Source: Marispirochaeta sp. (GTDB taxonomy: Bacteria; Spirochaetota; Spirochaetia; JC444; Marispirochaetaceae). From it: a DNA stretch of 64,000 nt. Both the position numbers and the translations under genes were made by a program. The notes beneath the pieces were generated by a model. It had not been told where the DNA came from, did not search any database, and worked only from the letters and a program-made list of their open reading frames with translations. The stretch covers positions 744,001 to 808,000 of the forward strand of contig NZ_OY764209.1 in the NCBI RefSeq assembly GCF_963668165.1. Direction: 5' to 3'. Of this stretch, positions 34,473-42,937 are shown one piece after another (within the stretch, counting starts at the first letter, position 1; each line of letters starts with the position of its first letter).

Positions 34473-37250
34473 TCAGGCAAGGTCCTGAACATATCTCCTG
34501 AAGGATTCCACGGCAGTCTTAAGGCCCGGCAGTTCGGTCTGTACCCTCTTCTCTTCACTATCCTTTGCCGCAAGTTCAGCCTTCCCGGCAGCATCGGCGA
34601 TTTGGAAGGCGAAGAGATTCAAGCCCCCACCTTTAAGGGAATGAAGCTCGCGGTGCAGAAGATCCCAGTTCTTTGTTTCCAGGGCGTCCTCAATCCGCTC
34701 CAACTGTTCACTCAGGCCCTTGCTGAACTCCCGGACCATATGCAGTGCGGAATCCCGGTCTTCTCCCAGTTCCTGAATCAGGGATTCAAAATCGCAGACC
34801 GTCGTCGGGTCGGCAGATTCATAAAACTGTTTTTTCAAAACAGTACCCTTGGTAAGCCAGGAGGCAACATCCGATAAAAAAGCCTCTCTGCGCAAGGGCT
34901 TCGTTAGAACACCGTTCATACCGGCTTCGCGGTACAAGCGAAGGTCCTCAGGAAAAGCGTTTGCCGTAAGCCCGATAATTGGAGTTTCCCGATTGCGGCC
35001 CTGCCTGATCTGAGCGGTAGCCTCCAAACCATCCATTTCGGGCATTTGAATATCCATCAGAATAAGATCAAAGCTCGTCTCTGCCGCCAAATCAACCGCT
35101 TCCCGCCCGTTAACAGCCTCAATTACACGGCAGCCCAGAGATTCAAGATGGGCCTGTGCAATGACCCGATTGGGACGATAATCCTCAACTACCAGAATTC
35201 TCGGATTCTCCTGAATCAACTCCACTCTTCCGGGTACAGGATTCATCGCCTTCGGAAACTCATCATCCACGGGAATACGGCAGGGCATGGTAAACCAGAA
35301 CAGGGACCCGATCCCCATTTCGCTTTCAAGCCCGATCTCACCCTTCATAAGGGCAACAAGCTGCTTGGTTATGGTCGTACCCAGACCTGTACCGCCGTAC
35401 AGACGGGTTCTGCTGCTGTCTCCCTGCTCGAAGCTCTCAAAGATGGTTTCCGACTGTTCGCGGGGAATACCGATACCCGTATCAGCAACAGAAAATTTCA
35501 GAATAAGCTCCTGTTCACTCTGACGCACTTCGACTTTAACCGAAACCGTAACTCCCCCCCGGGAGGTAAACTTGACGGCATTGCTGACAAGATTGTCCAA
35601 AACCTGCCGCAGGCGAAAGGAGTCTGCTTCAATAAGTTCGGGGACTCCTTCTCCCTCTTCCACCTTCAGATAGAGTCCTTTCTCAGCGCAATGAACTGCA
35701 AAGCTGTTCTCAATGCCTTTAAGGAATTCCTTCAGATTAAAAGGCGCAGCGTCCAGGGAGATTTTTCCAGCCTCGATTTTTTCTATATCCAATAATTGAT
35801 TTATCAGAGTCAGGAGCCGCTCAGACTCCTCAAGCACAACATCAAGGTTCTTCTTCTGGTCCCGGTCGACACTGCGGCTGATCATCTCGCTGAAACCGAT
35901 GATGCAGTTCAGGGGTGTCCGCATTTCGTGGCTGATATTGGCCAGAAAGCGGCTCTTTGCCTGGCTGGCATGCCGCGCGGCCTCCATGGCCCCCTGCAAA
36001 TCGGTATTGGCCCGTTGCAGCTCCCTGGTACGGTCCATAACCTTCTGCTCAATCATCTCTGAATAACGCTCCAGCTCACTGTGAAGACGCATTGAGCGCA
36101 TTGCCAGAGATGCAAAGACCCCCATGTCAAAGGCAAAAATGGCTATCCCCTGTATCCACCAGACAGGATAGATCCTGAGCATCATGTAGATAATATCGTG
36201 GGCACCAATGACCGCACCAATATACACGCCAATCAGCATGGGCAGGGTGTCAGGGACTCCCCTGCGGTAGGCACCGGCGGTAATAACAGCCATCAGGATA
36301 ATCTGGATACCGACTACAATGAGGGAAACGGCAAAAATTGTGTCTACCATCAGGGTGGATCTTCCGAAGAAGAGTATCGCCAAAAAGGAGAGCACACTGA
36401 CGGTCCAGAAATAGGGCATTTGCCGCTTCAGTCTCGTTGATTCCAGATAGCGGGCAACAAAAGAGGTCATCAGGGTGACCGCCGGAAAAAAGATTGCTTT
36501 GGAAAAAGCAAAGAAAGGAATAAAGGGGAGCTGAGGAAAAGAGTACCCCAGACGTATCAAATACACCGCAAATCCGACATTTACCAGTGCGAAGATAAGA
36601 TTGTTTCGTTCTTTGGGGCGTACAAAAAACTGCATGAAGTAGAAAAAGGCCACAAAAAGAGAAAGAAAAGAGAGATAACGGTACAGATCAACATTGATGA
36701 AATTTACCAGACCTTCATGGAACCAATAGTCCTGTTCGAATCCGAAAGCCGGAGGAGTAATGATGGTCCGGTCAGCCTCGGGGCTATAGTGGATATCCAG
36801 CCAGTTGACCGCGTTATAACGGAGAACCCCCTTCGGAATGGGCGCGTTCACCCTGCGGGCTTCATGGTAATGATAGCCCGGAGCAAAACTGCCGTGGGTC
36901 AGGATCTCGATACCGTTTATATAGACCCGGACAGCACCCCAGCGTTTCCCCATCAGCAGGAAGAGCCGTTCTTCCTTAAGCTCCGAAGGGACAAAAAACT
37001 CCCGCACAAGACGAAAAACCGGGTACTCCCGTTCACCGGGATCCGGCTCGGCTGGAAGATCTATGCTCCTCCACTCCGACCAATTTATCCACTCGGAAAG
37101 TTCCGGCAGCCCTGCCGGGGGTTCATGCCGGATTTGCCAGGGGCCGTTCAATTCCGTTAACCCATGATTCTCTACCTGAATAACCGAATCGGCGAACAAA
37201 GGCGAGACACAGATGAGTAAAACCAATAAACATGCATGTCGAGAAATCAT
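34473..37250 (-). CDS. 7TM-DISM hybrid histidine kinase (HisKA-HATPase-REC-HPt)
   Basis: A 925-residue membrane kinase. After the signal peptide ('ACLLVLLICVSPLFADS') comes an extracytoplasmic beta-sandwich (to about residue 185; 'FRLVREFFVPSELKEERLFL'), then seven membrane helices of the 7TMR-DISM type, a coiled coil, the HisKA 'FLANISHEMRTPLNCIIGFS', a HATPase domain ('NLVSNAVKF', 'VADTGIGIPREQ', 'YGGTGLGTTI'), a receiver domain ('ILVVEDYRPN', Asp in 'LILMDIQMPEMDG') and a C-terminal HPt with 'LHRELHSLKGGGLNLFAF'. It can therefore run a four-step His-Asp-His phosphorelay, passing phosphate to an unknown regulator. DISM sensors probably bind carbohydrate-like ligands (family-level inference). 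ATG 37250 was chosen for the signal peptide and AAAAGG site. Confidence 0.94.
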   Translation of the reverse strand: MISRHACLLVLLICVSPLFADSVIQVENHGLTELNGPWQIRHEPPAGLPELSEWINWSEWRSIDLPAEPDPGEREYPVFRLVREFFVPSELKEERLFLLMGKRWGAVRVYINGIEILTHGSFAPGYHYHEARRVNAPIPKGVLRYNAVNWLDIHYSPEADRTIITPPAFGFEQDYWFHEGLVNFINVDLYRYLSFLSLFVAFFYFMQFFVRPKERNNLIFALVNVGFAVYLIRLGYSFPQLPFIPFFAFSKAIFFPAVTLMTSFVARYLESTRLKRQMPYFWTVSVLSFLAILFFGRSTLMVDTIFAVSLIVVGIQIILMAVITAGAYRRGVPDTLPMLIGVYIGAVIGAHDIIYMMLRIYPVWWIQGIAIFAFDMGVFASLAMRSMRLHSELERYSEMIEQKVMDRTRELQRANTDLQGAMEAARHASQAKSRFLANISHEMRTPLNCIIGFSEMISRSVDRDQKKNLDVVLEESERLLTLINQLLDIEKIEAGKISLDAAPFNLKEFLKGIENSFAVHCAEKGLYLKVEEGEGVPELIEADSFRLRQVLDNLVSNAVKFTSRGGVTVSVKVEVRQSEQELILKFSVADTGIGIPREQSETIFESFEQGDSSRTRLYGGTGLGTTITKQLVALMKGEIGLESEMGIGSLFWFTMPCRIPVDDEFPKAMNPVPGRVELIQENPRILVVEDYRPNRVIAQAHLESLGCRVIEAVNGREAVDLAAETSFDLILMDIQMPEMDGLEATAQIRQGRNRETPIIGLTANAFPEDLRLYREAGMNGVLTKPLRREAFLSDVASWLTKGTVLKKQFYESADPTTVCDFESLIQELGEDRDSALHMVREFSKGLSEQLERIEDALETKNWDLLHRELHSLKGGGLNLFAFQIADAAGKAELAAKDSEEKRVQTELPGLKTAVESFRRYVQDLA

Positions 37251-37340
37251 GCGCCTTTTGACTCCGGCTGCGGGATAAGCATCAGATAGAGAATAGCCTA
37301 TGTATCGACGAAAAGCCATAGAACATGATACGAAACATAT

Positions 37341-37772
37341 ATGCAAATACCCGTTTCCCTGCTCATAGCCCTTGGGGTGCAGCAGTTATGTCAGCTGATA
37401 AAATTTGTTGCCTATTCCGTCCGGGATCGGCGCATAAATCCCCGGTACTTCGTCTCATCAGGCGGCATGCCCTCCGCCCATTCCGCTTTTGTAACAGCCC
37501 TCTGCGTCTCAGTCGGCGTTCGCGGCGGTTTCGGGTCTGAGGTATTCTCTGCTACCCTGGTGCTTGCCTTTATCGTTATTCACGACGCAGTACGGGTTCG
37601 CGGGGCCCTGCAGCAGGTTATTCTGATTCTTAAGACCAACCACCCCGGGCAGGGGAATCCCGCAGCAGGACTGCCTGACACTATCGGCCATGATGCTGCA
37701 GAGATCGCTGCAGGCATCTTCCTGGGGATCCTTCTTGCCCTGCCTCTGGCTGTACTGACACAGACTATGTAG
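37341..37772 (+). CDS. Divergent PAP2 family protein (DUF212)
   Basis: The 143-residue membrane protein matches the DUF212/COG1963 family: an opening 'LIALGVQQLCQLIKFV', the phosphatase-like loop 'SSGGMPSAHSAFVTALCVSV', 'VLAFIVIHDAVRVRGALQQ' and a final 'IGHDAAEIAAGIFLGILLAL'. The Ser-Ala-His and Asp-Ala-x-x-Val-Arg elements recall the acid phosphatase/haloperoxidase catalytic site. Members are three- to four-helix proteins; the physiological substrate is unknown. It is transcribed divergently from the hybrid kinase. Confidence 0.9.
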   Translation: MQIPVSLLIALGVQQLCQLIKFVAYSVRDRRINPRYFVSSGGMPSAHSAFVTALCVSVGVRGGFGSEVFSATLVLAFIVIHDAVRVRGALQQVILILKTNHPGQGNPAAGLPDTIGHDAAEIAAGIFLGILLALPLAVLTQTM

Positions 37773-37773
37773 C

Positions 37774-38457
37774 TCAGTAACTTCCGTAAGAACTGGTTTT
37801 GTTTAAATTGATTTTAAGGCGCATCTTTACGGCATAACGGCCGGCAACAATACTGACACTGGGAGTATCGATAAGCAGCAGTTCGCCTTCCAGCCGCATT
37901 GGCTTGTTGCGCATCCGCGGCCGTGCGTATTCCCTGACAGCCTCTTTTAAAGCCCGGCGGTAGGCCTCCATTTTTCCCTCATGTCCCAGGACGGCTCTTT
38001 CTTCTCCATAGCCCATAACGCTGGGTATGGCAGCGCTCAGCCAGCCGCTTATCCGCAGGTGTTCCTCCCGGCCCGGATAATAGCGATAGAGCAGCATGGC
38101 CCTGCTGTCCCGGCCGCGCACATCTACAGGAACAAGGGCATCTTCGGAGATTGAGGCGGCAAGCTCAAGGATAAACTCTTCGCCAATTCCCCGTTCTCTG
38201 TCGGAAGGACGGTACGAAAAGGTATAGCCGTATACCATTCCTGAGAGCAGAAACAGGGCCTCTTTGTCCGCCAGTTGACGTGCCCGGCCTAAGCCCACCG
38301 GATCAAGGTCATCGGCGGGACTGTCCAGCTCAATCCAGATATCAGCCTCTACCGGTGGATACTCCTGGGCAGCGAGACCATATACCAGCAGAAGCAGGAG
38401 AAAAAAGTACTTCAGCCTTAAAACAGAAAAACCGCCTGGATTCCGGTACGCAGACAT
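37774..38457 (-). CDS. Exported protein of unknown function
   Basis: A 227-residue protein with an N-terminal signal ('LRLKYFFLLLLLVYGLAAQ', cleavage after the final Ala likely). The mature part has 'ADKEALFLLSGMVYGYTFSY', 'EGKMEAYRRALKEAVREYAR' and a final beta segment with 'DTPSVSIVAGRYAVKMRLKI'. I do not recognise the family. Its pattern of an N-terminal amphipathic helix plus strands resembles small periplasmic proteins, but this is only an impression. The ATG overlaps the rhomboid stop by one nucleotide (TGATG), so the two are translationally coupled. Confidence 0.82.
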   Translation of the reverse strand: MSAYRNPGGFSVLRLKYFFLLLLLVYGLAAQEYPPVEADIWIELDSPADDLDPVGLGRARQLADKEALFLLSGMVYGYTFSYRPSDRERGIGEEFILELAASISEDALVPVDVRGRDSRAMLLYRYYPGREEHLRISGWLSAAIPSVMGYGEERAVLGHEGKMEAYRRALKEAVREYARPRMRNKPMRLEGELLLIDTPSVSIVAGRYAVKMRLKINLNKTSSYGSY

Positions 38458-39110
38458 CAGCGCCAGTATCCGCCCCGTCCGCTGCCGCCGCGAAATACAT
38501 CGATGGGGTTAATACCCAGGCGCAGAATAAAGTAGAGAAAGGCGAAGCCGAACCCGGCAAGATGGGTCATATGTGCGATTCCTGTATTGACACTGACAAC
38601 CTGAGAGAATAATTCGATCGCTGTATATCCAATAACAAGATGTGTCGATTTTACCGGAATGATACCCATAATAAAAATTCTGGCGTCAGGATAGTAGACA
38701 GCAAAGGCCAGCAGCACAGCGAACACCGCGCCGGAGGCACCCAGCAGAACAGTAAGTGTTCCGGTTATGTAAAAAATGAGGAACGAGAATATCCCGGCGA
38801 GAATCCCCGTTGCCATGTAGAAAAGTACAAACTCATAACTTCCCATGCGGTGTTCCACCTGTACGCCGAAAAAGAAGAGCCCCAGCATATTAAACAGAAT
38901 ATGCGACATATCGGCATGGGTAAACATATAAGTAACAAACTGCCATATATATCCCCTGGACACAATCCAGGGAGGTACCATTGCCAGGAGCACCCTGGTA
39001 TTCGGAATGGCATAGTTCAAAAAAAAGACACCCACATTGATGATAATCAGCGTAAGCGCCGCGTTACTGTACACAAAAGGAAGCCGTTTTCGGTAAAAGG
39101 GGACACTCAT
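38457..39110 (-). CDS. Rhomboid family intramembrane serine protease
   Basis: A 217-residue six-helix protein. Helix 4 holds the nucleophile in 'VLLGASGAVFAVLLAFAVYY' (GASG, Ser near residue 130) and helix 6 the catalytic His in 'IAHMTHLAGFGFAFLYF' (second His near 185). The 'FTHADMSHILFNMLGLFFFG' segment in helix 2 has the conserved His and Asn of the oxyanion region. It cleaves membrane proteins within the bilayer. ATG 39110 has no ribosome-binding site; a good promoter ends 8 nt upstream. It is followed by the exported protein gene in a two-gene unit. Confidence 0.94.
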   Translation of the reverse strand: MSVPFYRKRLPFVYSNAALTLIIINVGVFFLNYAIPNTRVLLAMVPPWIVSRGYIWQFVTYMFTHADMSHILFNMLGLFFFGVQVEHRMGSYEFVLFYMATGILAGIFSFLIFYITGTLTVLLGASGAVFAVLLAFAVYYPDARIFIMGIIPVKSTHLVIGYTAIELFSQVVSVNTGIAHMTHLAGFGFAFLYFILRLGINPIDVFRGGSGRGGYWR

Positions 39111-39118
39111 ATCTGATA

Positions 39119-39147
39119 AAAATACGGGTAAAGCGGAGGATGGTCAA
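39119..39147 (-). promoter_or_regulatory. Rhomboid gene promoter, leaderless spacing
   Basis: TTGACC (39147-39142), 17 bp, TATTTT (39124-39119), then 8 nt to ATG 39110 on the minus strand. No Shine-Dalgarno in between. Confidence 0.6.
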
Positions 39148-39152
39148 CAGGG

Positions 39153-39416
39153 CTACATTCGCAGAAGATCCACAAAGGCATGAACATCGCCATCCAGCCC
39201 CTCAAGATCGACAACGATATGCCACTCCCCCTGTCGTGAAGGACGAAGCTCTACCCGGGGCGGATCATAAAGCCCGCCAACAAAGGAGTAGCGCTTTTTC
39301 AGCTTGTATTTGTGAAAATTCAGCTCGTCCATAAGACGTATATTGGCACGATGATCAATATTCACCTGAATAATCGTGTCCGCCCCGGACCTGACAGTAT
39401 AATGGAGGAAGTTCAC
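39153..39416 (-). CDS. DUF1883 domain-containing small protein
   Basis: The 87-residue protein matches the N-terminal half of DUF1883 proteins: 'MNFLHYTVRSGADTIIQVNI', then 'HRANIRLMDELNFHKYKL', a 'VGGLYDPPRVELRPS' segment and 'GEWHIVVDLEGLDGDV'. The family is widespread, often fused or adjacent to TIR or phage-type genes, and has no established function. Start is GTG 39416, supported by GGGAGG about 9 nt upstream and by the conserved first residues. It sits just upstream of the rhomboid gene, divergent from rlmE. Confidence 0.85.
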   Translation of the reverse strand: MNFLHYTVRSGADTIIQVNIDHRANIRLMDELNFHKYKLKKRYSFVGGLYDPPRVELRPSRQGEWHIVVDLEGLDGDVHAFVDLLRM

Positions 39417-39498
39417 CGAAATATACCTCCCGTGTACTTTTTTACCACCCTCGGATATGCTTGACTAAGAGTTACTGCAGGAGGAGCGGAAAGTCAAG

Positions 39499-40092
39499 AT
39501 GCGCGGCAAAGCAGACCATTACACAATCAGAGCAAAAAAGGAAGGTTATCCTGCCCGCTCGGTATACAAGCTCAAGGAACTGGATGAAAAACTCCATCTG
39601 CTGCCCAGGTCCGGAACCATCCTGGATATCGGCGCAGCCCCGGGAAGCTGGAGCCTATATGCCCGGCGTAAAGGTAAAGGCCGGCTCAGGATCATCGCCG
39701 TAGACCTGCAGCAGATACTGATAGCCCCTGATCCCGAAACCACCCTGATTATTCAAGGCGACATCTTCAGCGGAGAGGTCCGAAGCCGGATCAGCGGTCA
39801 TGCGCCCTTTAACCTGATAATGAGCGACGCTGCCCCGGCTACAACAGGAAACCGCACAGTTGACTGCGGGAGATCCAGCTCCCTTGTGGAGGGAATACTC
39901 GATCTTGCGCCGGAACTGCTTGTCCCCGGCGGCTCACTGGTCATGAAGCTATTCCAGGGCGGACAGGAACGCCGGCTTTTAAACAGGATGCAGCAGGAGT
40001 TCGGCAGCGCCAGAATGATAAAACCCAAGGCCTGTAGAAACGAATCCTTTGAGACCTTTCTTGTCGGACTCAACTACAGTGGAAAAAGCTGA
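39499..40092 (+). CDS. rlmE: RlmE/FtsJ-type 23S rRNA 2'-O-methyltransferase
   Basis: The 197-residue methyltransferase has the RrmJ features: N-terminal 'YTIRAKKEGYPARSVYKLKE' (RNA binding; catalytic Lys of 'RSVYKL'), SAM motif 'TILDIGAAPGSWSLYA', motif with catalytic Asp 'FNLIMSDAAPATTGN', Lys of 'GGSLVMKLFQGG' and Glu of 'ACRNESFETFLVGL', giving the KDKE tetrad. It methylates the ribose of a uridine in helix 92 of 23S rRNA. Length is close to the 209 residues of E. coli RlmE. A GGAGG site lies rather far (about 14 nt) from the ATG. Confidence 0.95.
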   Translation: MRGKADHYTIRAKKEGYPARSVYKLKELDEKLHLLPRSGTILDIGAAPGSWSLYARRKGKGRLRIIAVDLQQILIAPDPETTLIIQGDIFSGEVRSRISGHAPFNLIMSDAAPATTGNRTVDCGRSSSLVEGILDLAPELLVPGGSLVMKLFQGGQERRLLNRMQQEFGSARMIKPKACRNESFETFLVGLNYSGKS

Positions 40093-40118
40093 TAAATCGG
40101 GGTATTCTTTACTATAAT
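40089..40118 (+). promoter_or_regulatory. Promoter candidate of the peptidase-like lipoprotein gene
   Basis: CTGATA (40089-40094), 18 bp, TATAAT (40113-40118). The consensus -10 box overlaps the first in-frame ATG (40117), which argues for the later start at 40144. Confidence 0.5.
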
Positions 40119-40143
40119 GGTACGATTAATAATTTTCAGTTCC

Positions 40144-40788
40144 ATGCGTGTTATGCCTGTGCTCATGCTCATTGTCTTATCCGGCTGCGTAAGCCTGTTA
40201 CCGGGGGATGAAGTGCTTCCCGCTTCGGCTGTTACGGGCGGGGACCTGACGGAAACCCAGATCCGGCTTGTAGAAGGGGCCGGAAAAGTCCTGGGCGCCC
40301 GCCGTCTGAAAATACGGGGAAGGCAGTATCCCCTGGACTGCACCGGAACAATAATGGCCATTTATGCTTATGCCGGAATCGACCTGCAGACCCCCATAAC
40401 ACAATTCAGCGGCAACGGGGTAACCCGCCTCTATCGCTATATTGAAAGCCGCGACCTGCTCTATTCCAGCGATTTACCCCTGCCCGGAGACCTGATATTC
40501 TGGGACAACACCTACGACCGGAACAACGACGGGGCGTGGAACGATACCCTGACCCACGTCGGCATGGTTGTCGCCGTTGATAGCGACGGAACCATTCATT
40601 ACATACATCACAACTACCGCAAGGGAATCGTTATAGCCCATATGAATCTTTTAAATCCTGATACCGTAAGCCTGGGAGACAAGCGTTTGAACTCTGCCAT
40701 GCGTATGCGGGACGGGAAGGTGTACCCCCTGTGGCTATCCAGCCATCTATACAGGGAACTGGGAAAGGGATGGAAACTGAAAAGCTGA
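40144..40788 (+). CDS. NlpC/P60- or CHAP-like cysteine peptidase lipoprotein
   Basis: The 214-residue protein has a short signal peptide 'MRVMPVLMLIVLSGC' with lipobox 'VLSGC'. The mature part contains 'GRQYPLDCTGTIMAIYAYAG' (candidate catalytic Cys near residue 64), then 'LPLPGDLIFWDN' and 'DTLTHVGMVVAVDSDGTIHY' (candidate catalytic His), the order and spacing of papain-like NlpC/P60 or CHAP peptidases. It probably cuts peptidoglycan peptides in the envelope. The family assignment is by motif order only. ATG 40144 was chosen because the earlier ATG overlaps the -10 box and would extend the n-region unusually. Confidence 0.75.
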   Translation: MRVMPVLMLIVLSGCVSLLPGDEVLPASAVTGGDLTETQIRLVEGAGKVLGARRLKIRGRQYPLDCTGTIMAIYAYAGIDLQTPITQFSGNGVTRLYRYIESRDLLYSSDLPLPGDLIFWDNTYDRNNDGAWNDTLTHVGMVVAVDSDGTIHYIHHNYRKGIVIAHMNLLNPDTVSLGDKRLNSAMRMRDGKVYPLWLSSHLYRELGKGWKLKS

Positions 40789-40792
40789 GGGG

Positions 40793-41878
40793 CTATTCCT
40801 CCTGCGTATCGCTAAAGATGATTCTAAAGCCCGTGCCTCCGGCAGTAGTTACCTCTACCCGTGCTTCAATCTGGGATGTGAGAACAGAAATCAGCTGTAG
40901 TCCCAGGGTGCTTGCATCTTGAAGGGAAAAACCATCGGGAAGACCACTGCCGTCATCCCCAATAAACAGTTCTACCAGATCTCCCCGGCGCTTGAGGTCT
41001 ATATAAATACTGCCCCGAGATGAATTGGCAAAAGCAAATTTAAGTGCATTGGTAATAAGCTCGTTGACTATCAGACCGCAGGGAACCGCGTGATCTATGC
41101 ACAGGGTTACCTGCTGGACAGAGAAGTTAAAGGAGACAGGGACCGGCGGCTCATAGAGGGCCATGAGCTCCTGCGCCAGGGTATGAATATAATCTGAAAA
41201 ATTTATCCGGCCAAAGTTTTCCGAAGAATACAGTTCTTCATGTATAAGGGCCATGGTCCGCACCCTGTCACGGGAAACCTGGCACATTTTTCTGGATTCC
41301 TCGTCTTTGGTATTCATTGACTGTATGCTCAGGAGACTGGAAATAACCTGCAGATTATTCTTTACCCGGTGATGAACCTCCTTGAGAAGGGCCTCTTTTT
41401 CCATTAAAGAGTTCTGTAGAGCACTACGCTGCTGTTCAATAAGACACAAATCCCGGAATGAACGTATGGAAGAGATCATGGTGGCAATCAGCTTCTGTTC
41501 CGTTAGTTCGATTTTCTCTTTGTAATCGTTTATATCATAATTACGGACAATCTGCATTTGCGGAGCATAAGCTGGTTGTCCCGTTCGGAGCACAATACGT
41601 ACAAGGCGGTTCTGGAGGGTATCGCGCACAAACTTCACAACCTTAAGACCGCTGTCCTTGTCATCCATGACAACATCAAGCAGTAGAACCGCAGCATCAG
41701 GGTGCTGCCGGATCAGGTCTTTGGCCTCTCCGCAGGTATAGGCACTGAAAAGCTCAAGTTTACGTTCCAGGAATTCAAAGCCGTTCAGTGCAAGCCTGGT
41801 TATCGTATGAACATCTGCATCATCGTCGGCAACAATCACCTTCCACGGGGAATCCGAGGTATCATCAAACACGAACAT
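40793..41878 (-). CDS. Response receiver / HisKA_2-type sensor histidine kinase
   Basis: The 361-residue soluble protein has an N-terminal receiver-like domain ('WKVIVADDDADVHTITRLAL', phospho-acceptor Asp in 'VLLLDVVMDDKDSG'), a linker, then a HisKA_2 dimerisation domain with 'LLKEVHHRVKNNLQVISSLL' (phospho-His near residue 172) and a HATPase domain with 'GLIVNELITNALKFAF' and 'IGDDGSGLPDGF'. It is the output or relay kinase of the cluster. ATG 41878 overlaps the upstream receiver gene by 14 nt; the open frame extends further but into that gene. HisKA_2 kinases commonly feed unusual response regulators. Confidence 0.9.
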   Translation of the reverse strand: MFVFDDTSDSPWKVIVADDDADVHTITRLALNGFEFLERKLELFSAYTCGEAKDLIRQHPDAAVLLLDVVMDDKDSGLKVVKFVRDTLQNRLVRIVLRTGQPAYAPQMQIVRNYDINDYKEKIELTEQKLIATMISSIRSFRDLCLIEQQRSALQNSLMEKEALLKEVHHRVKNNLQVISSLLSIQSMNTKDEESRKMCQVSRDRVRTMALIHEELYSSENFGRINFSDYIHTLAQELMALYEPPVPVSFNFSVQQVTLCIDHAVPCGLIVNELITNALKFAFANSSRGSIYIDLKRRGDLVELFIGDDGSGLPDGFSLQDASTLGLQLISVLTSQIEARVEVTTAGGTGFRIIFSDTQEE

Positions 41879-42245
41879 ATTTACGTACCATCCGAAGCAT
41901 CCTTTCCATGGTATACGGCTTCTGCAGGAAACCCAGGGCACCTTCCTGCAGGGCAATCTGCAGGCGTTCATCATCCTGAAACCCGGAAGAAAAAAGGACT
42001 CTTACCTCTGCATCAAAGGACTTCAGGCGACGAAATGCATCAAGGCCGGAATCTCCCGGCATCGAAAGATCCATTAAAACAAGGTCGATATCAGAGGAAT
42101 GCAGGTGGTATATACGGTCTGCTTCGACCCCGCCCGCGGCATAGAGAACCTCATAGCCCGCCCTCTCCAGGATACTGCCGGCCACCTGGCGCATCAGCTC
42201 TTCGTCATCACAGACGAGGATCACCTTCTGCTCCTTGCCTTTCAT
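41865..42245 (-). CDS. Stand-alone response receiver protein
   Basis: A 126-residue single receiver domain: acidic pocket 'VILVCDDEELMRQVAGSIL', phospho-acceptor Asp in 'IDLVLMDLSMPGDSGLDAF' (near residue 59), 'VRVLFSSGFQDDE' with Ser in the Thr/Ser switch place, and Lys in 'GFLQKPYTMERML'. There is no output domain, so it probably shuttles phosphate or acts by protein contact. Its ATG overlaps the stop of the kinase-like gene (ATGA). Confidence 0.92.
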   Translation of the reverse strand: MKGKEQKVILVCDDEELMRQVAGSILERAGYEVLYAAGGVEADRIYHLHSSDIDLVLMDLSMPGDSGLDAFRRLKSFDAEVRVLFSSGFQDDERLQIALQEGALGFLQKPYTMERMLRMVRKYVRV

Positions 42246-42883
42246 GTATCCTCCGCAGCAGGAAACCGGATTTCCACTTTTCCAGGAGCTGAAACACTGA
42301 GAGAGAGTTCTGGATCATACCAGGATGTCAGTTCACCCACTTCGGTGGAATCAAACGCAGGTCCCTGTATTCTCAGCCGCCAGTAATGCAGTCCGGAGGG
42401 AGCCCTCCCCGGTTCAACCGCAACGGAAATTTCCTCATCGGTCTGTCTGCTCTGGCAACCTCTTACCAGCAGGGACAGGAGGAGTTTTTCAAACTGTATG
42501 CAGTTGCCCAGTATACGGGCCTCAGATGGAACAGGAGCAGCATGAATAGTCAATCCCGGTCCAAAGGAAGCACCACAGACAGCCACGATCCTCTCAATAG
42601 ACGCGGCCAGAGGGATGTCCTCCAGTTTATCAGCCGACTGCCTGGTAAAAATCAGCAGCTGCTGTACTATTCCGGAAGCCCGGCTGGAGGAATCACTGAT
42701 TATATTCAGGTACGAATCGTAGGCCTGATTATGTAAGTGAGGGGAATCCTCTTTTTCAAACTCAATCAACGACAGGGCCCCGGCTACACCTCCCAGGACA
42801 TTATTCAGATCGTGTGCAAGGACTGATAACAAAGGACCTAAACCGGGAAGACAGTCATTTTTTTTCATAGGTGTGGGGCTCAT
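42242..42883 (-). CDS. Histidine-kinase-like protein with degenerate ATPase domain
   Basis: The 213-residue protein has a clear HisKA-type helix 'SVLAHDLNNVLGGVAGALSL' with the phospho-His, as in NtrB-like kinases ('H-D-L-N-N'). The C-terminal half aligns in length with a HATPase domain but lacks a recognisable N-box, D-x-G-x-G or G2 motif; only 'IQFEKLLLSLLVRGCQS' recalls the N-box helix. It may be a phosphotransfer (DHp) protein rather than a true kinase (inference). It is first of three overlapping genes with the receiver and receiver-kinase. The start is uncertain between TTG 42892, ATG 42883 and ATG 42868. Confidence 0.75.
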   Translation of the reverse strand: MSPTPMKKNDCLPGLGPLLSVLAHDLNNVLGGVAGALSLIEFEKEDSPHLHNQAYDSYLNIISDSSSRASGIVQQLLIFTRQSADKLEDIPLAASIERIVAVCGASFGPGLTIHAAPVPSEARILGNCIQFEKLLLSLLVRGCQSRQTDEEISVAVEPGRAPSGLHYWRLRIQGPAFDSTEVGELTSWYDPELSLSVSAPGKVEIRFPAAEDT

Positions 42884-42937
42884 TCCATTCAACCATAGCC
42901 CCGGTTCCGGAACTTGTCAAATTCCAGAAAAAAAGAA

